Of a stretch of 64,000 nt of DNA, positions 41,971-55,200 are shown one piece after another (positions within the stretch are counted from its first letter, which is position 1; every line of letters starts with the position of its first letter). The DNA is taken from contig OY992894.1 of assembly GCA_963921405.1 (NCBI GenBank), positions 40,603,812-40,667,811 on the forward strand, in the 5' to 3' direction. Position numbers and translations under genes: made by a program. This stretch comes from Cepaea hortensis (lineage: Eukaryota; Mollusca; Gastropoda; Stylommatophora; Helicidae). The notes under the pieces are model-generated. The model did no database searches. It saw only the letters and a program-made list of their open reading frames with translations, and was not told the origin of the DNA.

Positions 41971-43080
41971 TGTATTTGTTACCAAAGTAATCTATACAAG
42001 ATCATGACAACAATCCATTAGTAAAAAGGTTATTACGTAAAGTACCTCTCCTAATTCCCTCCTTCTCTTCGTCTTCATTTTATTCTACCACTACTATCAC
42101 CAGTGCACATCATGTCCATTCTGTTGGCGATCACTAGTTGATAATAGACCGAGGTTTTATTCACCTTGTGGTCTCGACAGATTAACCAGGCCGTCTGTCA
42201 CAATGGCGTCTTGTGAAGCGTATTCTGTTTCTAGGCAATGCGTTTAGTGAGTGCTTTGACTAATTAAAATCTGTCACATAAGTACAATCAATTACTATCA
42301 ACTACTATTATTTCAATGCATAAAGAGGAAAGAAAAGATATAATCCATCTCTCAGCTCCTTAGATTGCAAATAGACAGAAATGTGTATGTTTTCAAATGA
42401 GGCAGTAGTTAATGTGCTCAAACTGACTTGTCTGCAGAAAGCAATTCAAAGTGGTTTTAGATGCAATACATTAACGTGCGTTTGAATTTTCACCTCAAAC
42501 ATTTTCCTGTGATAGATTGATGTAGTATGCACATAGTAAAGTCAATAGTTGTAGTGAAGAATATCAGAGTTTGCAGTTTTGAGAAAGTTTCAGATGTCGG
42601 TTTCGCCGGGGAAAAAGGCTCAGTGTAGCTAGAAGTAGCAGTCGTCAATTTTTACACTTCAGAGATTTATTTTATCACTAATTCACTTAATTTTAACGCA
42701 CAACACTGGATATCTCCGCTGCACATGTCTGGGTATCACACTGATATGAGGATTGTCAAGCTTACCTCAGGTTTTGAATCAAACTGCAGTCATTGCACTC
42801 AGAAAGGACAGGTCTCACAAACTATCTGACCGTTCGTCAGAGCTGAAGAAGTAGGAGTGCGCGGGTTTCGACAAAAGGGACGCTCACTTGGGCCAAAATT
42901 AAATCACGTGACCCCTTCCTACCACCAGTTTTGTTAGTTGCAGACGCTGTAATTTCTATTAATAGATGACATCCGTCTATCTAATGTGTCAACTGGTGTT
43001 AGATTCTCAATAGTGCGTTCAAGTGTGTGACTTCTCTGGTTCGTGGTGAGAAATTTTTGACGCACTGTATAATGATGGTT
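41971..43080. other. No recognised gene
   Basis: AT-rich unique-looking DNA without supported ORF, repeat or RNA. Confidence 0.5.
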
Positions 43081-43099
43081 GGTGAATATGTCACAACCA

Positions 43100-43560
43100 C
43101 AATATTTCAATTTTCTTTGTTTTATTGTCTTTAATAGCCAACCTTCTTCAATATTCAGCTCTTGAAGTATGGATGCATTTGTTCTTTTCTTTACCCAAGA
43201 TATTCTTACAACCCATCTATAACATTTATATTCAAAAGCATTTATGCGCTGTTCAGTTTCTTTAGTAAGTGTCCAGGTCTCTCAAGCGTATGTTGCAATA
43301 GGAAAGATGCTCTTAAAAATCTAATTTTTTTAGATCTATCTGTGCCACTCCATAATTTATTCAGTTGTTTTAGTCTTTGAAGAGCAATTGATAGTCGTCG
43401 TTTAATTTCTTTCCTTGTGTCACAATTGTTGGTAATCACTGACCCAAGATATTCGCAATTTTTTACCACCTATAATTTTTCCTCATTAACATACATTTCT
43501 TTCTCCATATTGGTTTTTCTGTATGCATTATCTTTGTTTTTGCTATGTTAAGATATAAGT
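43100..43560 (-). pseudogene. LINE family R, RT thumb to tail start
   Basis: Minus-strand frames show VVKNCEYLGSVITNN, KEIKRRLSIALQRLKQLNKLW, RFLRA, then in shifted frames INAFE.KCYRWV and LQELNIEEGWLLKTIKQRKLKY. It overlaps the start of the family R piece at 4406 (LQELNIEERW) and so extends that family upstream into the YLGS region. Several frame breaks. The part after KQRKLKY is missing. Confidence 0.8.
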
Positions 43561-44390
43561 TGTGAATGATAGGATTAAACTACTTTATATTCCCTTGTTC
43601 AAGAAAATTTACAATGCACCATATCACACATTGCCCCAAGATCAAGAGGGAGCATGATCCCATCAAGTTCTTCTGCGAACAGAAAGATTATATTCCCTCC
43701 TGGACTCCTGATCCTGGGGTAGTGGGTCGGATGTATGGTCTCATGGAGGGAGAAACCCTAGGAGGTCAAAATTCCTAGGGAATTTGAAAAAGGAACACAG
43801 CAGACCGAATAGTGCACTTCTCGGGATACATTTAAAATAAAAAACATAAATCAAAAGTATGTGTATAGCGCAAGTGATTATAGTATGTACAATATATACA
43901 ACCTATTGGATGCTTCGCAGTAGTAATGAGTTCGTGCACTGAGGTGAGATTCTCCTTCCGTGGTCTATAAAAGCAGATTAAGCACACAATGTGACATTTG
44001 TCTACAATTAAAATGATTACGTAGAAATCAAATTGAATTGGGAAACAAAACCGCCATGACATTTAACCCCAGCACTTTTCGTTCAGGGGCCTATGTCATT
44101 CTTGTAACCACTCCAGCATCCGTAATCTGTTATACAACAGTGGCTCAATTTCTATATAACTATGGTCGTCTTCTTCGTATGCCCTGTATCCCCCATTAGG
44201 GCGTAGACTTTCAAGCAATTCACTTCAAGCCGTTAAAAAGTTCCGTCCTTGTTTTCCACGTATTATTCATCTCTGTCTTGAATGTTCGTCTCCGTGTGTT
44301 TTTAGATCTCTCAGTTTTGTTCGTCCCGTGGATTCCAGACAAAGAAGTGTCTAATTATACCGGGTATCTATGAAGTCTCACTACGCTTTG
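43561..44390. other. No recognisable feature
   Basis: Nothing supported on either strand. Confidence 0.5.
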
Positions 44391-44394
44391 CGAA

Positions 44395-44548
44395 GGGAGT
44401 ATTTTTAATGTCTAAGCAGTGTTTGAAAATATTGCCGGTCCAAGTTTTGTATTCACCCTCTGTAAAGTTCAAGCAACAAAATAGATAAATACAAAACTTG
44501 AACCGGCAATATTTTCAAACGCTGCACAGACATTACAAATACACCCTG
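44395..44548. mobile_element. MITE family M, copy 2
   Basis: Inverted arms contain ATTTTTAATGTCTAAGCAG and CTGCACAGACATTACAAAT with the shared core GAAAATATTGCCGGTCCAAG. The left terminus has decayed to GGGAGTAT; the right reads ACACCC followed by TGTA. Total length of about 154 bp agrees with copy 1. Confidence 0.85.
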
Positions 44549-44659
44549 TATGAACAAACATGACAAAATAAAGGTGCTCCACAGTCCACAGTGAAGCAAT
44601 ATACAGCGAATGGCTGTCGTCTGCTGGAGTAATTCTTTACAATCCAAACAGAATAGAAG

Positions 44660-44716
44660 GGGGGATTATTATTTTTTTTTTGGGGGGGTGGGAGGGAAGA
44701 AAGGGGGGGGGGGGGT
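44660..44716 (+). repeat. G-run cluster with G-quadruplex potential
   Basis: Runs of about 7, 3, 3 and 13 G are separated by short loops between 44682 and 44716, after a T9 run. Confidence 0.7.
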
Positions 44717-44719
44717 TGA

Positions 44720-45746
44720 ACAAGTGTTTAGAAAGAGGGATGATATACAAGATGGTTGTTCAAAGATTTATAGCATGATTTCTTGATACACAACCTCCTC
44801 ATGGCATTATTACCTATGGGGTTTCTTGAAAGGAAATGTTCACAAGAGTATTGTACACACAATTGAGGACCTGATAGAAGCAATCAGAATTACCATTCAA
44901 GAAATAACAACAGACACGTTGCAGAAGATATTTGACCATTTGAAGAGACGTGTACAATTGTGACAAATTAGATGATTGACAGAGGACCTAGTTTGTAGTG
45001 TTCTCTGGAGATATATCTTGAATAATAAATATACAAGATAAGGATATGATTTAGCACGTTTTATGTCTAGAGGTCACTCAAATGAGCTAATCATTCCCGC
45101 AATAGCCTTTTTGGAGAACCACTTTTCTTTGGCTCAAACCCCCACTGTGAGACCACTATGTATCTACACAGAAATTTATAAAAGAAGTTAAAGTTCCCTC
45201 AAGACCAAAAGGAGATCTGGACTATTCGCGCCTGTACAACTGAGGATCCCTCTCACTCAACATAATGTTGCCAGTGTGCTATTCGTCCGTCACATTAGAT
45301 CTTCTTTAATTATTTTGTCAGTATGACCTATATCAGTTTTGTCCAATTGCTTTGGGACTGTAGGACTCCATTATTTGTAGACAAACTCAACAATAACTGT
45401 ACATTACATCTGTTGGACAAGACATCTACATGACAGTTTCTTGTCAAAAGTGGGACATACATTCACAAGGAATTGTGTACACCAGCCATTGTACAAGACT
45501 TACATCATAAGAGATACTTGACAACATCTATACAAGACTTTTCACAATATGTATAATCAACCACAGCCCTTAAGACAGTCACCAGAGACAACACTTGACA
45601 GCAACTGTACAAGAACTTCACTGGGGACATGTACTTAAAACACTGGTTCATTAAATACACAATTTATTGAGTTGATGGTGAGTCGAGTGATGACCATCGT
45701 CTCATCTCCTGTCATGTCAACACTTCAATTATCGCATAGAAATGCA
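44720..45746. other. No recognised gene
   Basis: AT-rich DNA. Repeated GACA(A)CTTG/TACAAGACTT words near 45400-45600 suggest an old degenerate tandem repeat. Confidence 0.4.
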
Positions 45747-46130
45747 AAAAAAAATATGTCACACATGCATGTAGAGAAACATGATACACCACCTCCCCTT
45801 TACTCCACCAACTAATAACTAAACTCTCCTCCTCCTCTTCTCTCTAATCACCACTACACCATTGACTTTTATCCTTTCCTCTACTGTTAATGAGGGAAAA
45901 CCAAGATAAGCCATAACCTGGGGCAAGCATAGGGACCAAAAAAAAATATGTCACACATGCATGTAGAGAAACATGATACACCACCTCCCCTTTACTCCAC
46001 CAACTAATAACTAAACTCTCCTCCTCCTCTTCTCTCTAATCACCACTACACCATTGACTTTTATCCTTTCCTCTACTGTTAATGAGGGAAAACCAAGATA
46101 AGCCATAACCTGGGGCAAGCATAGGGACCA
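45747..46130. repeat. Exact 192-bp tandem duplication
   Basis: The block from the A-run and TATGTCACACATGC to AGCATAGGGACCA occurs twice, offset by 192 bp, with no difference apparent to me. Identity suggests a very recent duplication or an assembly overlap error. Confidence 0.93.
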
Positions 46131-48720
46131 GCTCCACTGGTCTGTTTAATCCTTTTAGCACCTATGATGGTGTTGGACAGCTCAGGTTGCAGTTCTCCCC
46201 ATGATGATTTTCCAAGTCAGACTAATTATCCCCTACTGTCACAGTTTGAAGAAAAGCTACAGCCTTGTCTTCCACTGGTGAGTTGACTGTTCATGAAGTT
46301 GAGACTTAGGGTGTTGTTCTACTTTTCCTGTAGAGGAAGATCTAAGATACAAATATGTCCCAGTCTTCTTCCTTCTCCTCAGTCTATCTCACGTACTTTA
46401 CCAGTCTTCATTCTGAAAACACTGTGTGAGCACCAGGCTGGAGATTAACTAAGATAAGTCCTAGCCAAACAATCCATTGTCCCAGTCATTCCACCAGACG
46501 TCTTGAATGAGGTTCACCACCATAGACTTGTTGTTTAGTTCTCAGATGACATTTGATTGACTCAAAGATCACTGTCCAGTTCACCATATTTATAGTGCTT
46601 CAGATTGTGTTTTGCTCCCATTTATGCATTCAGCTGTTAGAGAGCTGAGAGAGAAACTCTTCTTGAGATTCCTACATTTTGATAGGGAGTCACTTCTGGA
46701 TCTAGGACTTCTGGTTAGAGGTCCCAGATGATATATGGAAGGCCTCTCCACCATACTGTTCTCTGTCGATATACAAAATGGCACAACATCTCTTTACATA
46801 TGTTAAAAGATAATGTTATTATACATCAACAGACACAGATTGGGGATGGGGAGGAAAAGGATGGGTGTGGTCCAAACACACCTCTCCTTGTTTGATGATG
46901 CCGTGTATTTCACTCTGATGTACTGTGGGTGATATGTGTTCAATTCACCCTTATCTGTGGTAATCACAAGACCATATGCTGAGACAGGGTAGCTTAACAC
47001 AATTACAAGCATTTTGAAGCAAGCATTGTGACATAGCGACATGGGACAGGCATTGTGAAGGGAAATGGAAAATAGGCATTTACAACTGCAATCTGCATTA
47101 TGTATTAACTAATGGCATTTACCCAATTAGCAGACCAAACATCCATTCCTATGGTTGTCATGTTGGTGCATGAATGTCCTATTCCATATAAACTTACACA
47201 GCAATGCCAGACCTCACTCCTTTTTCACCAGACTTGTCTCACAGGTACATCATCATCATCATCATGTGCTGTTTCCCCACTGAGTAATGTTCATAGTAGG
47301 TAACAGAAGCTCAATTGCATAGCAATTGTTCACATATGCACCAAGCACATATGGAAAAACATGTTAAGTCCCTGTAAATTTGCATGAGCCATACATTATA
47401 TTCAGCCAACTAAGACACAGGTTCACACACCTATGGTTCTCTTAAGAACTAGTTTATATGAACCAACCAACAGTAAAGGTACCAGTGTAATACTTCAGAG
47501 AGAAATTATATTAATTCTCTTGAGCTTATAGCCACCAGGCATCACATGGACTTAGCAATTCTGGCGTGCCATCACCGTCCTGTTTACATATGGATATTTG
47601 AAGCATCTTTCTTTCTACTAATGTGAGAGGCTACTTATCAAAGCACCAGCTCATTCACTCCAACATTCTCAGCTTTTTACAAAGGAACTTATACATGTTT
47701 CATCACTCACTCCAATTCAGACTGCCATATGTTAACTCGCGAGAGCAAAGGTACAGTTGATTTAAGAATGAGTCATCCTAGGCATGAAGAATGCACAAAG
47801 GGTTTGAGTTTGCGAATTTGCATGAGTGTACTATACATTCATCAAGCATACGCAACCAGTCACAACAAGGGATTGATATGCACTTGGAGTATACAGCGTG
47901 AAAGACCTGACAGGTTTGCAGAAGCAGTGTTCAGAATACTGGCGCACAGAAGTCAGGTTTTCCACTTTCACATTTTATTCACAAAATACTCTTATATTCT
48001 TCTCTTTCGTTCACTAGGCACAACTACAACATCAAAGTATGTTTTAAAGTGGTACCTGTTGTCCAGAGAACAATATATTATTGAATCTTTAAGGGCATTG
48101 TTGGGTCATCACATCACACTAGCGACCGCTCCTGGTGAAATCCCCGCTCAAACTAATTAGATTTTAAAATATGGCCCAGGAATAGCGTGGGCTCATTACT
48201 TATTAACCAATGAAAAAGCAAGCGCATACCGCCGCCCTCCCCCAACTCGTTCTAGAACATACTATTTCCAAGAATCGTCCTTCTATCTGGAAACGCCGCT
48301 TAATTCGAAAGTATTTTTATGAATGTGTCGGGCTGGAAATGGGGAGTTCTGATCCATCATGCTACAACAATCATGTCATGAAGTCCGTGGTGGACATTTG
48401 TTATAATGAATGGTACTTTCCAGCTTCCCCAAAACAGCGTTAGACATAGCAGTAACAATTATAACTAATTTATTGAATGTTTAGCACACTTTTTATGACG
48501 TCACGTACTTCATTTTTCGAATTGGTTCTACATACAAAGTGTAGCGTGACCTTACAAACACCCGGTACTGCCCTCTTGTATTCTCATTGTGAATCCTATC
48601 TATTATCAGTGTCTTTTTCTCACACCTTGATTCTCTGGAATTTGTTTACTCCTCTCCGTGAGCTCTACGATGGTGATTTTGTTATATCATTTTAATCCCA
48701 CTGTTCTGTGTGGGATTATA
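46131..48720. other. No recognised gene; small open frames only
   Basis: Frames at 47729-48160 (143 codons) and 48210-48443 (77 codons) are open on the plus strand but have no recognisable domain. A short (ATC)n run is near 47245. No repeats define the stretch. Confidence 0.4.
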
Positions 48721-48724
48721 CAAC

Positions 48725-48905
48725 TGAAGTATTGGACGTAGGCCGGCGCTGTGGCCAAGGTTCGGTGAACGCGTTATACAATTCCCCGAACTACCGAGTT
48801 GAGGGTTCAGAATCTGCCGCATAAGATTTTAAAGCAGACCGCTTTGAGATGATTTCCATGGTGTGCACGTCCCTCGTCCAGAAAGCAACGGCAAACTACA
48901 TGATT
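48725..48905 (+). mobile_element. tRNA-derived SINE with shared 3' domain
   Basis: Box A-like TGTGGCCAAGGTTCGG and box B-like GAGGGTTCAGAATC, then a body ending CGTCCAGAAAGCAACGGC and AAACTAC. The 3' domain is the one found in SINE family C copies, but the head differs. Confidence 0.65.
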
Positions 48906-49029
48906 TAAAGATTGCCTTTTTTTTTTTTTTTTACTAAATCAGAGATTTTTTAAAATATTGGAGCTGATTGTAACGTCCTGTAAGGAACATGCATTTAATT
49001 TTTTAACTAGACCTAGACAACATCATAGT

Positions 49030-49365
49030 CAGAGCCGGATTTAGACTTGATAAGGCCCTAAGCTTTTTGAAATATGGGGCCCTTTATAAGGGGCCCCTTT
49101 ATGGGGCCCGGTTATCGGTAATGCAAACCCTAGGCAAATAGCGCTTTGTTCTTCGAAAAGACGCGCTACAAAAATTGGGTGAAGAGAATGGGACGTCCCG
49201 GACGTGCAGAATTGGGACTAATAATGCTGCAGTATATTTAAGTATACATATATAGCAATTGCTCACTCGGACAATAGTTTTTGGGGCCCCCCACTTTCTT
49301 GGGTCCCCCACTGTCTTGGGGGCCCAAGCTATAGCTTGTGTAGCTTATACGTAAATCCTGCACTG
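49030..49365. mobile_element. hAT MITE with 8-bp target duplication
   Basis: Ends are CAGAGCCGGATTTAGAC and, inverted, CAGTGCAGGATTTACG. The perfect 8-bp duplication ATCATAGT lies at 49022-49029 and 49366-49373, diagnostic of hAT insertion. The 336-bp body has GGGGCCC-rich palindromes near both ends and no transposase. Confidence 0.92.
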
Positions 49366-49849
49366 ATCATAGTCTGTTTCATAGACTTCAGTCAGCAATT
49401 CTGGAGAAATGTCAAGACAGGTTACGTGATAAGAAGGCCATTCATCACGTGAACATCAGTTGCACCTACGCGCCTGAATTATCTGTCCGTCATTAACCAA
49501 AATACAAGACAAGTTATCTGCCCCTGAATGCTTCCTTATGATTCTGGTAAAATAAATTCAAACCGTTTCACTGCTGAAGCGGAACATCTGCTGTTCATTA
49601 TGCCCACGCCCCTGTTTTGTTTATCAGAGATGCGACTTTAGCATCAGGTCGAATTGATCCAGTCAACAAATACATGATATTGAACAGTAAAAACCCAACG
49701 CGTGAACTTTAAAATAACATGACATGCGGAATAGCGTCGAACATGTTGTTTCAATATTGTGTTTGTATTACGGCATCTACCGCACGTGTGTTACCGGAGC
49801 CCGTGAGGCAAGCAAAGAACAGTAAAATTGTGAACTGCCACGTATGTCG

Positions 49850-50295
49850 TCAGAGCATATTCCTGTAGTTGAATCGGCATTGATGGTAACATTCAACATC
49901 CTTAGAGACACATTATTTACGCATTTCTGTAGAAGAAGCGGTATAAACTCAATAACACAGGAGTCACACATTTCTGTAGATAACACGGTATAAACTCAGT
50001 GACACAGTATCCACACAGTTCTGTAGATGACACGATATGAACTCAGTGACACAGTATCCACACAGTTCTGTAGATGACACGGTATTGGTGGTAATCCTCA
50101 ACATCCTCAGTCACACAGTATTCACATATTTACGTAGATGACACGGTATAACCTCATTGACACAGTATTCACACATGTATGTAGGTGACACGGTATAAAC
50201 TCAGTGACACGGTATTCAGACAATTCTGTGGATGACACGGTATTGATGGTAATCCTTAATATCCTCAGTGATACAGTATTCACACATGTTGTCTC
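49850..50295. repeat. 47-bp minisatellite with longer variants
   Basis: The basic unit is TTCTGTAGATGACACGGTAT plus AAACTCAGTGACACAGTAT and CCACACAG. Every few units AAACTCAGTG is replaced by a longer GGTGGTAATCCTCAACATCC block, giving an alternating higher-order pattern. Confidence 0.88.
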
Positions 50296-50599
50296 CTTTT
50301 GTATTTGTGTAACTATACTCGTAGTTTCATTGTTGAAAACAAATGTAAAGGGCTCTTGTAGACGACTTGTGTCGTTTTAGCTATGTGGTGGTGCCCCTGT
50401 ATGTTTGGACCGATCAGTACTAGTTGGGTGATGTTGATGTCCGCCGCATTTACTTCGCATATTATTTTCTGATACTCGTTTGACGATGAGAGCACATGGG
50501 AGGCCGAGTCAATGACAACTAAATCGCCTCGAAAAGGATGCAAACACATGGCCGCCAGCCGTGAGTAGTAAGGTAAGAGGTTTTGACATCACCTTTTTG

Positions 50600-50895
50600 G
50601 TGGTGCGGTGGTGCGGCACCTCCTCTATAGTGACGTCAATTTCACGTCATTTTCGTATCTTTGACTTGTTACGGTCGATGTTTTGGCGGGAATTTTTAAA
50701 AATACCTCCCTTATTTTAAATTTGCTTCCGATTGTCCTTTTGTTGCCCTAGTAAATGGAAGATACTGTCTTCCACGTTCCACCTCCTTTTGTCGATATTG
50801 ACGTCATCAGAATCGCCTAACAACTGGATCTGCACCTCATTTTCATATCTTTGTCTTGTTAAGGTCGATGGTTTGGTGGGAAGTTTTTAAACGTC
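50600..50895. repeat. Diverged direct repeat of about 90 bp
   Basis: CACCTCCTCTATAGTGACGTC...TTTTGGCGGGAA near 50615-50695 resembles CACCTCCTTTTGTCGATATT...TTTGGTGGGAA near 50780-50885. Both hold TATCTTTG(A/T)CTTGTTA(C/A)GGTCGATG. Confidence 0.7.
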
Positions 50896-51310
50896 TGGCC
50901 TACAAAGAGGTGGAGGAGGTGTAGAGGTGATGGGTCGGTCATGTCCGGTTTGTCGGTCCGCTGAGTAGTGACCATAAGTCCATGTCGCCGTGACCACAAG
51001 ACCGTGTCGCCGACCACAATTCTGCCATCGAGTAGTAAACAGCACTGGCATCCGACCGGTGTATCTACGAGTAACTAATCTTATCCTACAGAACACAAGA
51101 TGCAGACTCCATCCGTTAAAAATGCAATAATATGCTACCCTGTATTTCGAATAATCCCAAGGATTATCTCCGACGTTACAAATTAGTCGAAAAATTATTA
51201 ACACTCGACCTAATTGAGACCAGGGGATTATAGGCTTAACCCGCATTGCCGTAATATCTGCATAGAGATTATTGTGTCCGCTAAACAAAACAAAAAACAA
51301 CAACACTAGC
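50896..51310. other. No recognisable feature
   Basis: Contains repeated ACCGTGTCGCC-type words near 50980-51010 but no gene. Confidence 0.4.
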
Positions 51311-51359
51311 CTAATATATCGCATATAAATCCTGGGGAATATTCACTGTAAAAACCATT

Positions 51360-51740
51360 CTCTGCCAGCCACTCAGATCGGGGAACACAGATATTACACA
51401 GTTATCACATCCATATAAAAGTACAGGTTCTATGTAGCATCTCAACACTCTTTTTCTTGTTTCAATTGACATCTTTTTATTGGTCAGTATGTTTTTCATC
51501 TTGCTAAAGGCTACTTTTGCCATGGCGATTCTTGTTCTAATCTCTTCAAGGCATCTCCCATCAGATGTTATTACTGTTCCGAGATAATTGTACCTATTCA
51601 CTTGTTGAAAAATATTCCCATTTACTTGTATATTACATTGTGGTATTTCGTTCTTCCTAGTGACGACCATAATCTGTGTCTTTTTACAATTTAATTCTAA
51701 CCCTAGTTGTTCACTGTTATCAATATATTTATTTTAAATA
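51360..51740 (-). pseudogene. RTE-like LINE fragment (RT thumb)
   Basis: The minus frame has LELNCKKTQIMVVTRKNEI, NIQVNGNIFQQVNRYNYLGTVITSDG, EIRTRIAMAKVAF and LRCYIEPVLLYGCDNCV. These are the K(T)xxMxxSR, YLGS/T-I-xxDG and YGCE blocks following the YADD motif. About 125 codons are open. Truncated on both sides. Confidence 0.85.
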
Positions 51741-51867
51741 AGTATTTAAACAAATCCAGTGCACATGCTGAGGTATGTGAAATCAATTTGGGAACCAGTT
51801 GAGACCACTGAAGCAGTTACATAAATAAAGTGGAGTGACATGTTGGTCATGCGTCTAAGTACACTTG

Positions 51868-51930
51868 TTCCTGCAGCGAGGCGCTGTCGCTATTTGGAGG
51901 TGACTGGTTCGAATCCCGGTCGATAACTAT
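51868..51930 (+). mobile_element. tRNA-like box B (SINE fragment)
   Basis: GGTTCGAATCCCGGTC is a perfect box B; a box A-like GCGAGGCGCTGTCGC lies 40 nt before. It does not fold as a full tRNA by eye. Confidence 0.4.
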
Positions 51931-52101
51931 AGCTTTCAAATGTTATGTTGTCTAGTGCGTCCTCTGGTATCTACTTCTTTCTTTTACTTCCGTGAACACC
52001 AAACAATACTGCGTGTGTTTATGTATGTAACTGCTGAGGTATGTGAAGTGTTAGTGCCATCATTTTTTTTTCAAGCCCAGTTCTTTCCTTCCCATAGCAA
52101 A

Positions 52102-52271
52102 TGTAACAGTACATGCACAGGGACGATTATAAAAACAAGTCCCGATGTTGTTCTCTAAAAGGTTTTATTGATCATAATAAACTGAAGAATATTACACAAG
52201 TTATTTGGTATGATGTTTACCTCTCCGGACCTTAGCTGTAACTAACCTCCCCAAAAACCCTACGTCACGGC
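52102..52271 (-). repeat. Direct terminal repeat, left copy (LTR-like)
   Basis: About 170 bp match 57771-57941 with few differences, from TGTAACAGTACA to CTACGT(C/T)ACGGC. Read on the minus strand it would end in ...CTGTTACA. It contains AATAAA-type signals on both strands. Confidence 0.85.
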
Positions 52272-55200
52272 TTGCGCATCCTTAGTAACGTTCTTATAGG
52301 ATGCTCAACCGTGCCTAAACCTTGCACATCAAACCTGTTAACAGAGATGGTACTCACTCTGTTATACCTCTCTTTCTTTAAAAAGACTTTTCTTCAAAAG
52401 TCTTAACCCCTAACCCCCTTATTCTAAACATCCTTTCCCTCATCAAATCCTTAACCCCCACTATTCTTTCTCTAAGTCATCCCAAAGTAACTCTACCTTA
52501 AGTAACTTCTTTCACTTCTACTAATTCTCCACTTGTCTCTTATCACTGTCCCATATAGCAAATCGCTATGAAGTTATACTTCTTCTTCGTTTCTGACTCT
52601 TCAAAGTTTTATTACAAAAATATAGATCATAAGAATGGTTCATTAAAAAAATCGTTGGTATATATTTGGCATTATGAAACTTCTCATTCTTTCTCAACAT
52701 TACAACTCAGGATAGACAGAAAAGATAGAAAAGAAGGGGTGCGCACCCAAGAACAGTAGTTAATCACATTTACCTCCCTTACAAACGTAAAAACTTTTAT
52801 AAAAGTTTTTTTCAAAAACACATGTTATGATTTATGAAGCTACATCTCTGTTTGTTATAAATTAAGTCGATCCAAAATTTCTTCTATATACTCAATATTT
52901 ATACTGCCATCCACACCCCTGCCCATATTTCACCTATCTCACGTCCAACCATGAAACCAATAACAATGTTCATATTCCATGAACATTTTAAATTAATTAA
53001 CGCTGTTTATCACAGCTCCTATATTTTACCCCCTCGGATCATCCTTGTTTATATATGTATCTAACCCTATACCAAACCATATGCACTGCCATTCACAACC
53101 CCCTTAATATCTACTCTCCATCAACCAACCTCTTATATTTGTTTAATTATCACAACCTCTTTAGACGTTAATCACGTGTATAATATGGCATCCAATCCAT
53201 ATACCTTTAATCCACGCTGACTTAATGCAGCTCCTATTTTAACTCCCCAGAACCCTCTTATTTGTGTAGGAACCCCGTCACTTAAGTATGGCATATGTTT
53301 CCAACACTATATGATTAACTTCTCTATTCTACCACCCCAATGCTGATTAGCACAGCAGTCTTCCTACCAGCACAAGGTACTCATATTTACCTTTAAGTCA
53401 TTACTCATAATGAGAATGTGTCTCTCTTCTAGTCCTCAGTAGTTTATTAGTTATTTTCTGAACGAAGGGTTTTAAATAAAGCCCCCTGTATTGTCTTTAT
53501 TCTAGACACAACCAACTAAACTAAACTTAAACAATTTTCAACATATTTATAAACAAGGTAATTACTATTCAACACACAAGACAATTTAACTTAAATCATG
53601 TGTCAAGCAAAATAAAATCACAACAGGATATCATACCCCCCAGGTTTTTAAATATAATTTTTCTTCCCCCTCATATCAAATAAAGTTAATCAACTCATTC
53701 AAAGAAAACCATATTTCAAAATAATATGACATACATCCTATCCATTGTTAGTCACTTTTACGGACTAACAACAACTTATTTATCTATTAAGAAAACTCAA
53801 CAAGTCAAATCATAAAATCAATTGGCAATACAACTACAATAAAAATATACCACACTCGAATTTACATCCATATTAGCTATCTTAATACCTAAATGTATAG
53901 TGTCATGTCTACTCCTCAAGACAACTCATTATAAGTATCAATAAAACTATTTTCTATAACACACGTGTAATACACAGCCAGCGTATTTCATCAACTATCA
54001 CTTTCCTCTTTAAATCACAAAATTTACATCCTGCTATCTGCAGCATTTTCTATCAATTTATCTACCATGTTTCCATTTTCTCAGTAACTCCAGATTTCTC
54101 TGAATAAGTGCCATCTCCACATCAATGTCTTCTTCCTCTCCTCGTTATAAACATCACCTAAAATATAACCAATTCTCTCCTATACCTGACTCAGGAATAC
54201 TCTATATTAGGTTATCTATTAATCTTGCCGAAAACTTCAGCAACCCACTAATGTCCATTTATTATGGGCATTTCATCTAAAACTTCCACTTTCAATATAT
54301 GCCGTTATCAACAGCAACAAAATACTGCCACTGAACTCATGTCTGTGACCTTCTAACCCCTCACTGCTTACAATCAACGTTATTCCTTCTCAGTCCATAT
54401 ATCACGGACCCCTAAAAACCTCATGGCATTTTATCCACGTTCACTAACTTACTTACCCCCCATTACTATTGTACTGACATCCACAGTATATAGTTATTCT
54501 TTGGAGTAAAACATGGGATTCAATTCATGTTTTACTATTTGTCTTCACGCTGTCTGGCGCAGCACGTTACTCACTTCTTCTTCTTCTTCTACAATCCAGC
54601 AATCTCGTGTCACTTATTTCCATTACATCATGGCACTAAATCCATGTTTTAAACTTGTCTCACATCTTCTGAACGTGAATATGTATCCAGAACTCCTAAG
54701 GACTCTGTTTTAAAACTTCTCTCAATTAAATGTCCAAAAAAAAAAAACAATTTTACTGATTTTTAAGAATGGTCAACGGCAACTCAATTAAATATTACCG
54801 TTAACAACGGTATCTCCACACTACTACACCCAACAAAAATTTTGTCTATTTACTATAGACCTCACCAAAACATCTATCTACTATATTTGTCAATAACTGA
54901 TTCTAATTTTACTTTTCTCGTCTACCCGACGCAACTAACCAACGTATCAGTACTTTCCAACATCTCACCACAACAACTCTAAGCTATCCTCAACTCTCTT
55001 TTAGCGTTCTCACACCGCGATGATAGTCAAACCAATCACCCTTATCGGAACACAGTCTATAGTGCTCTATTTATAATACTCCGATATTCATTTGGCTAAT
55101 CACCTTCTTTCCTTCTCTTACTTACTCCTATTTATCGGGACTCTTTCAGAAACAATAAACAACACTGCACATGACTAACGAGAAATCTCACTACTCTCCG

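Noticed and set aside
47729..48160. 143-codon ORF as a host gene
   Set aside because: No domain, splice context or composition supports it; retained only as an open frame in an unannotated stretch.
49790..50300. CRISPR-like array of spaced repeats
   Set aside because: Repeats are contiguous and degenerate, without unique spacers, and the DNA is eukaryotic; it is a minisatellite.
51868..51930. Functional tRNA gene
   Set aside because: A perfect box B is present, but acceptor and anticodon stems do not pair by eye.
52102..52271. Calling the 170-bp direct repeats certain LTRs
   Set aside because: No target duplication or polypurine tract; left as a putative assignment.
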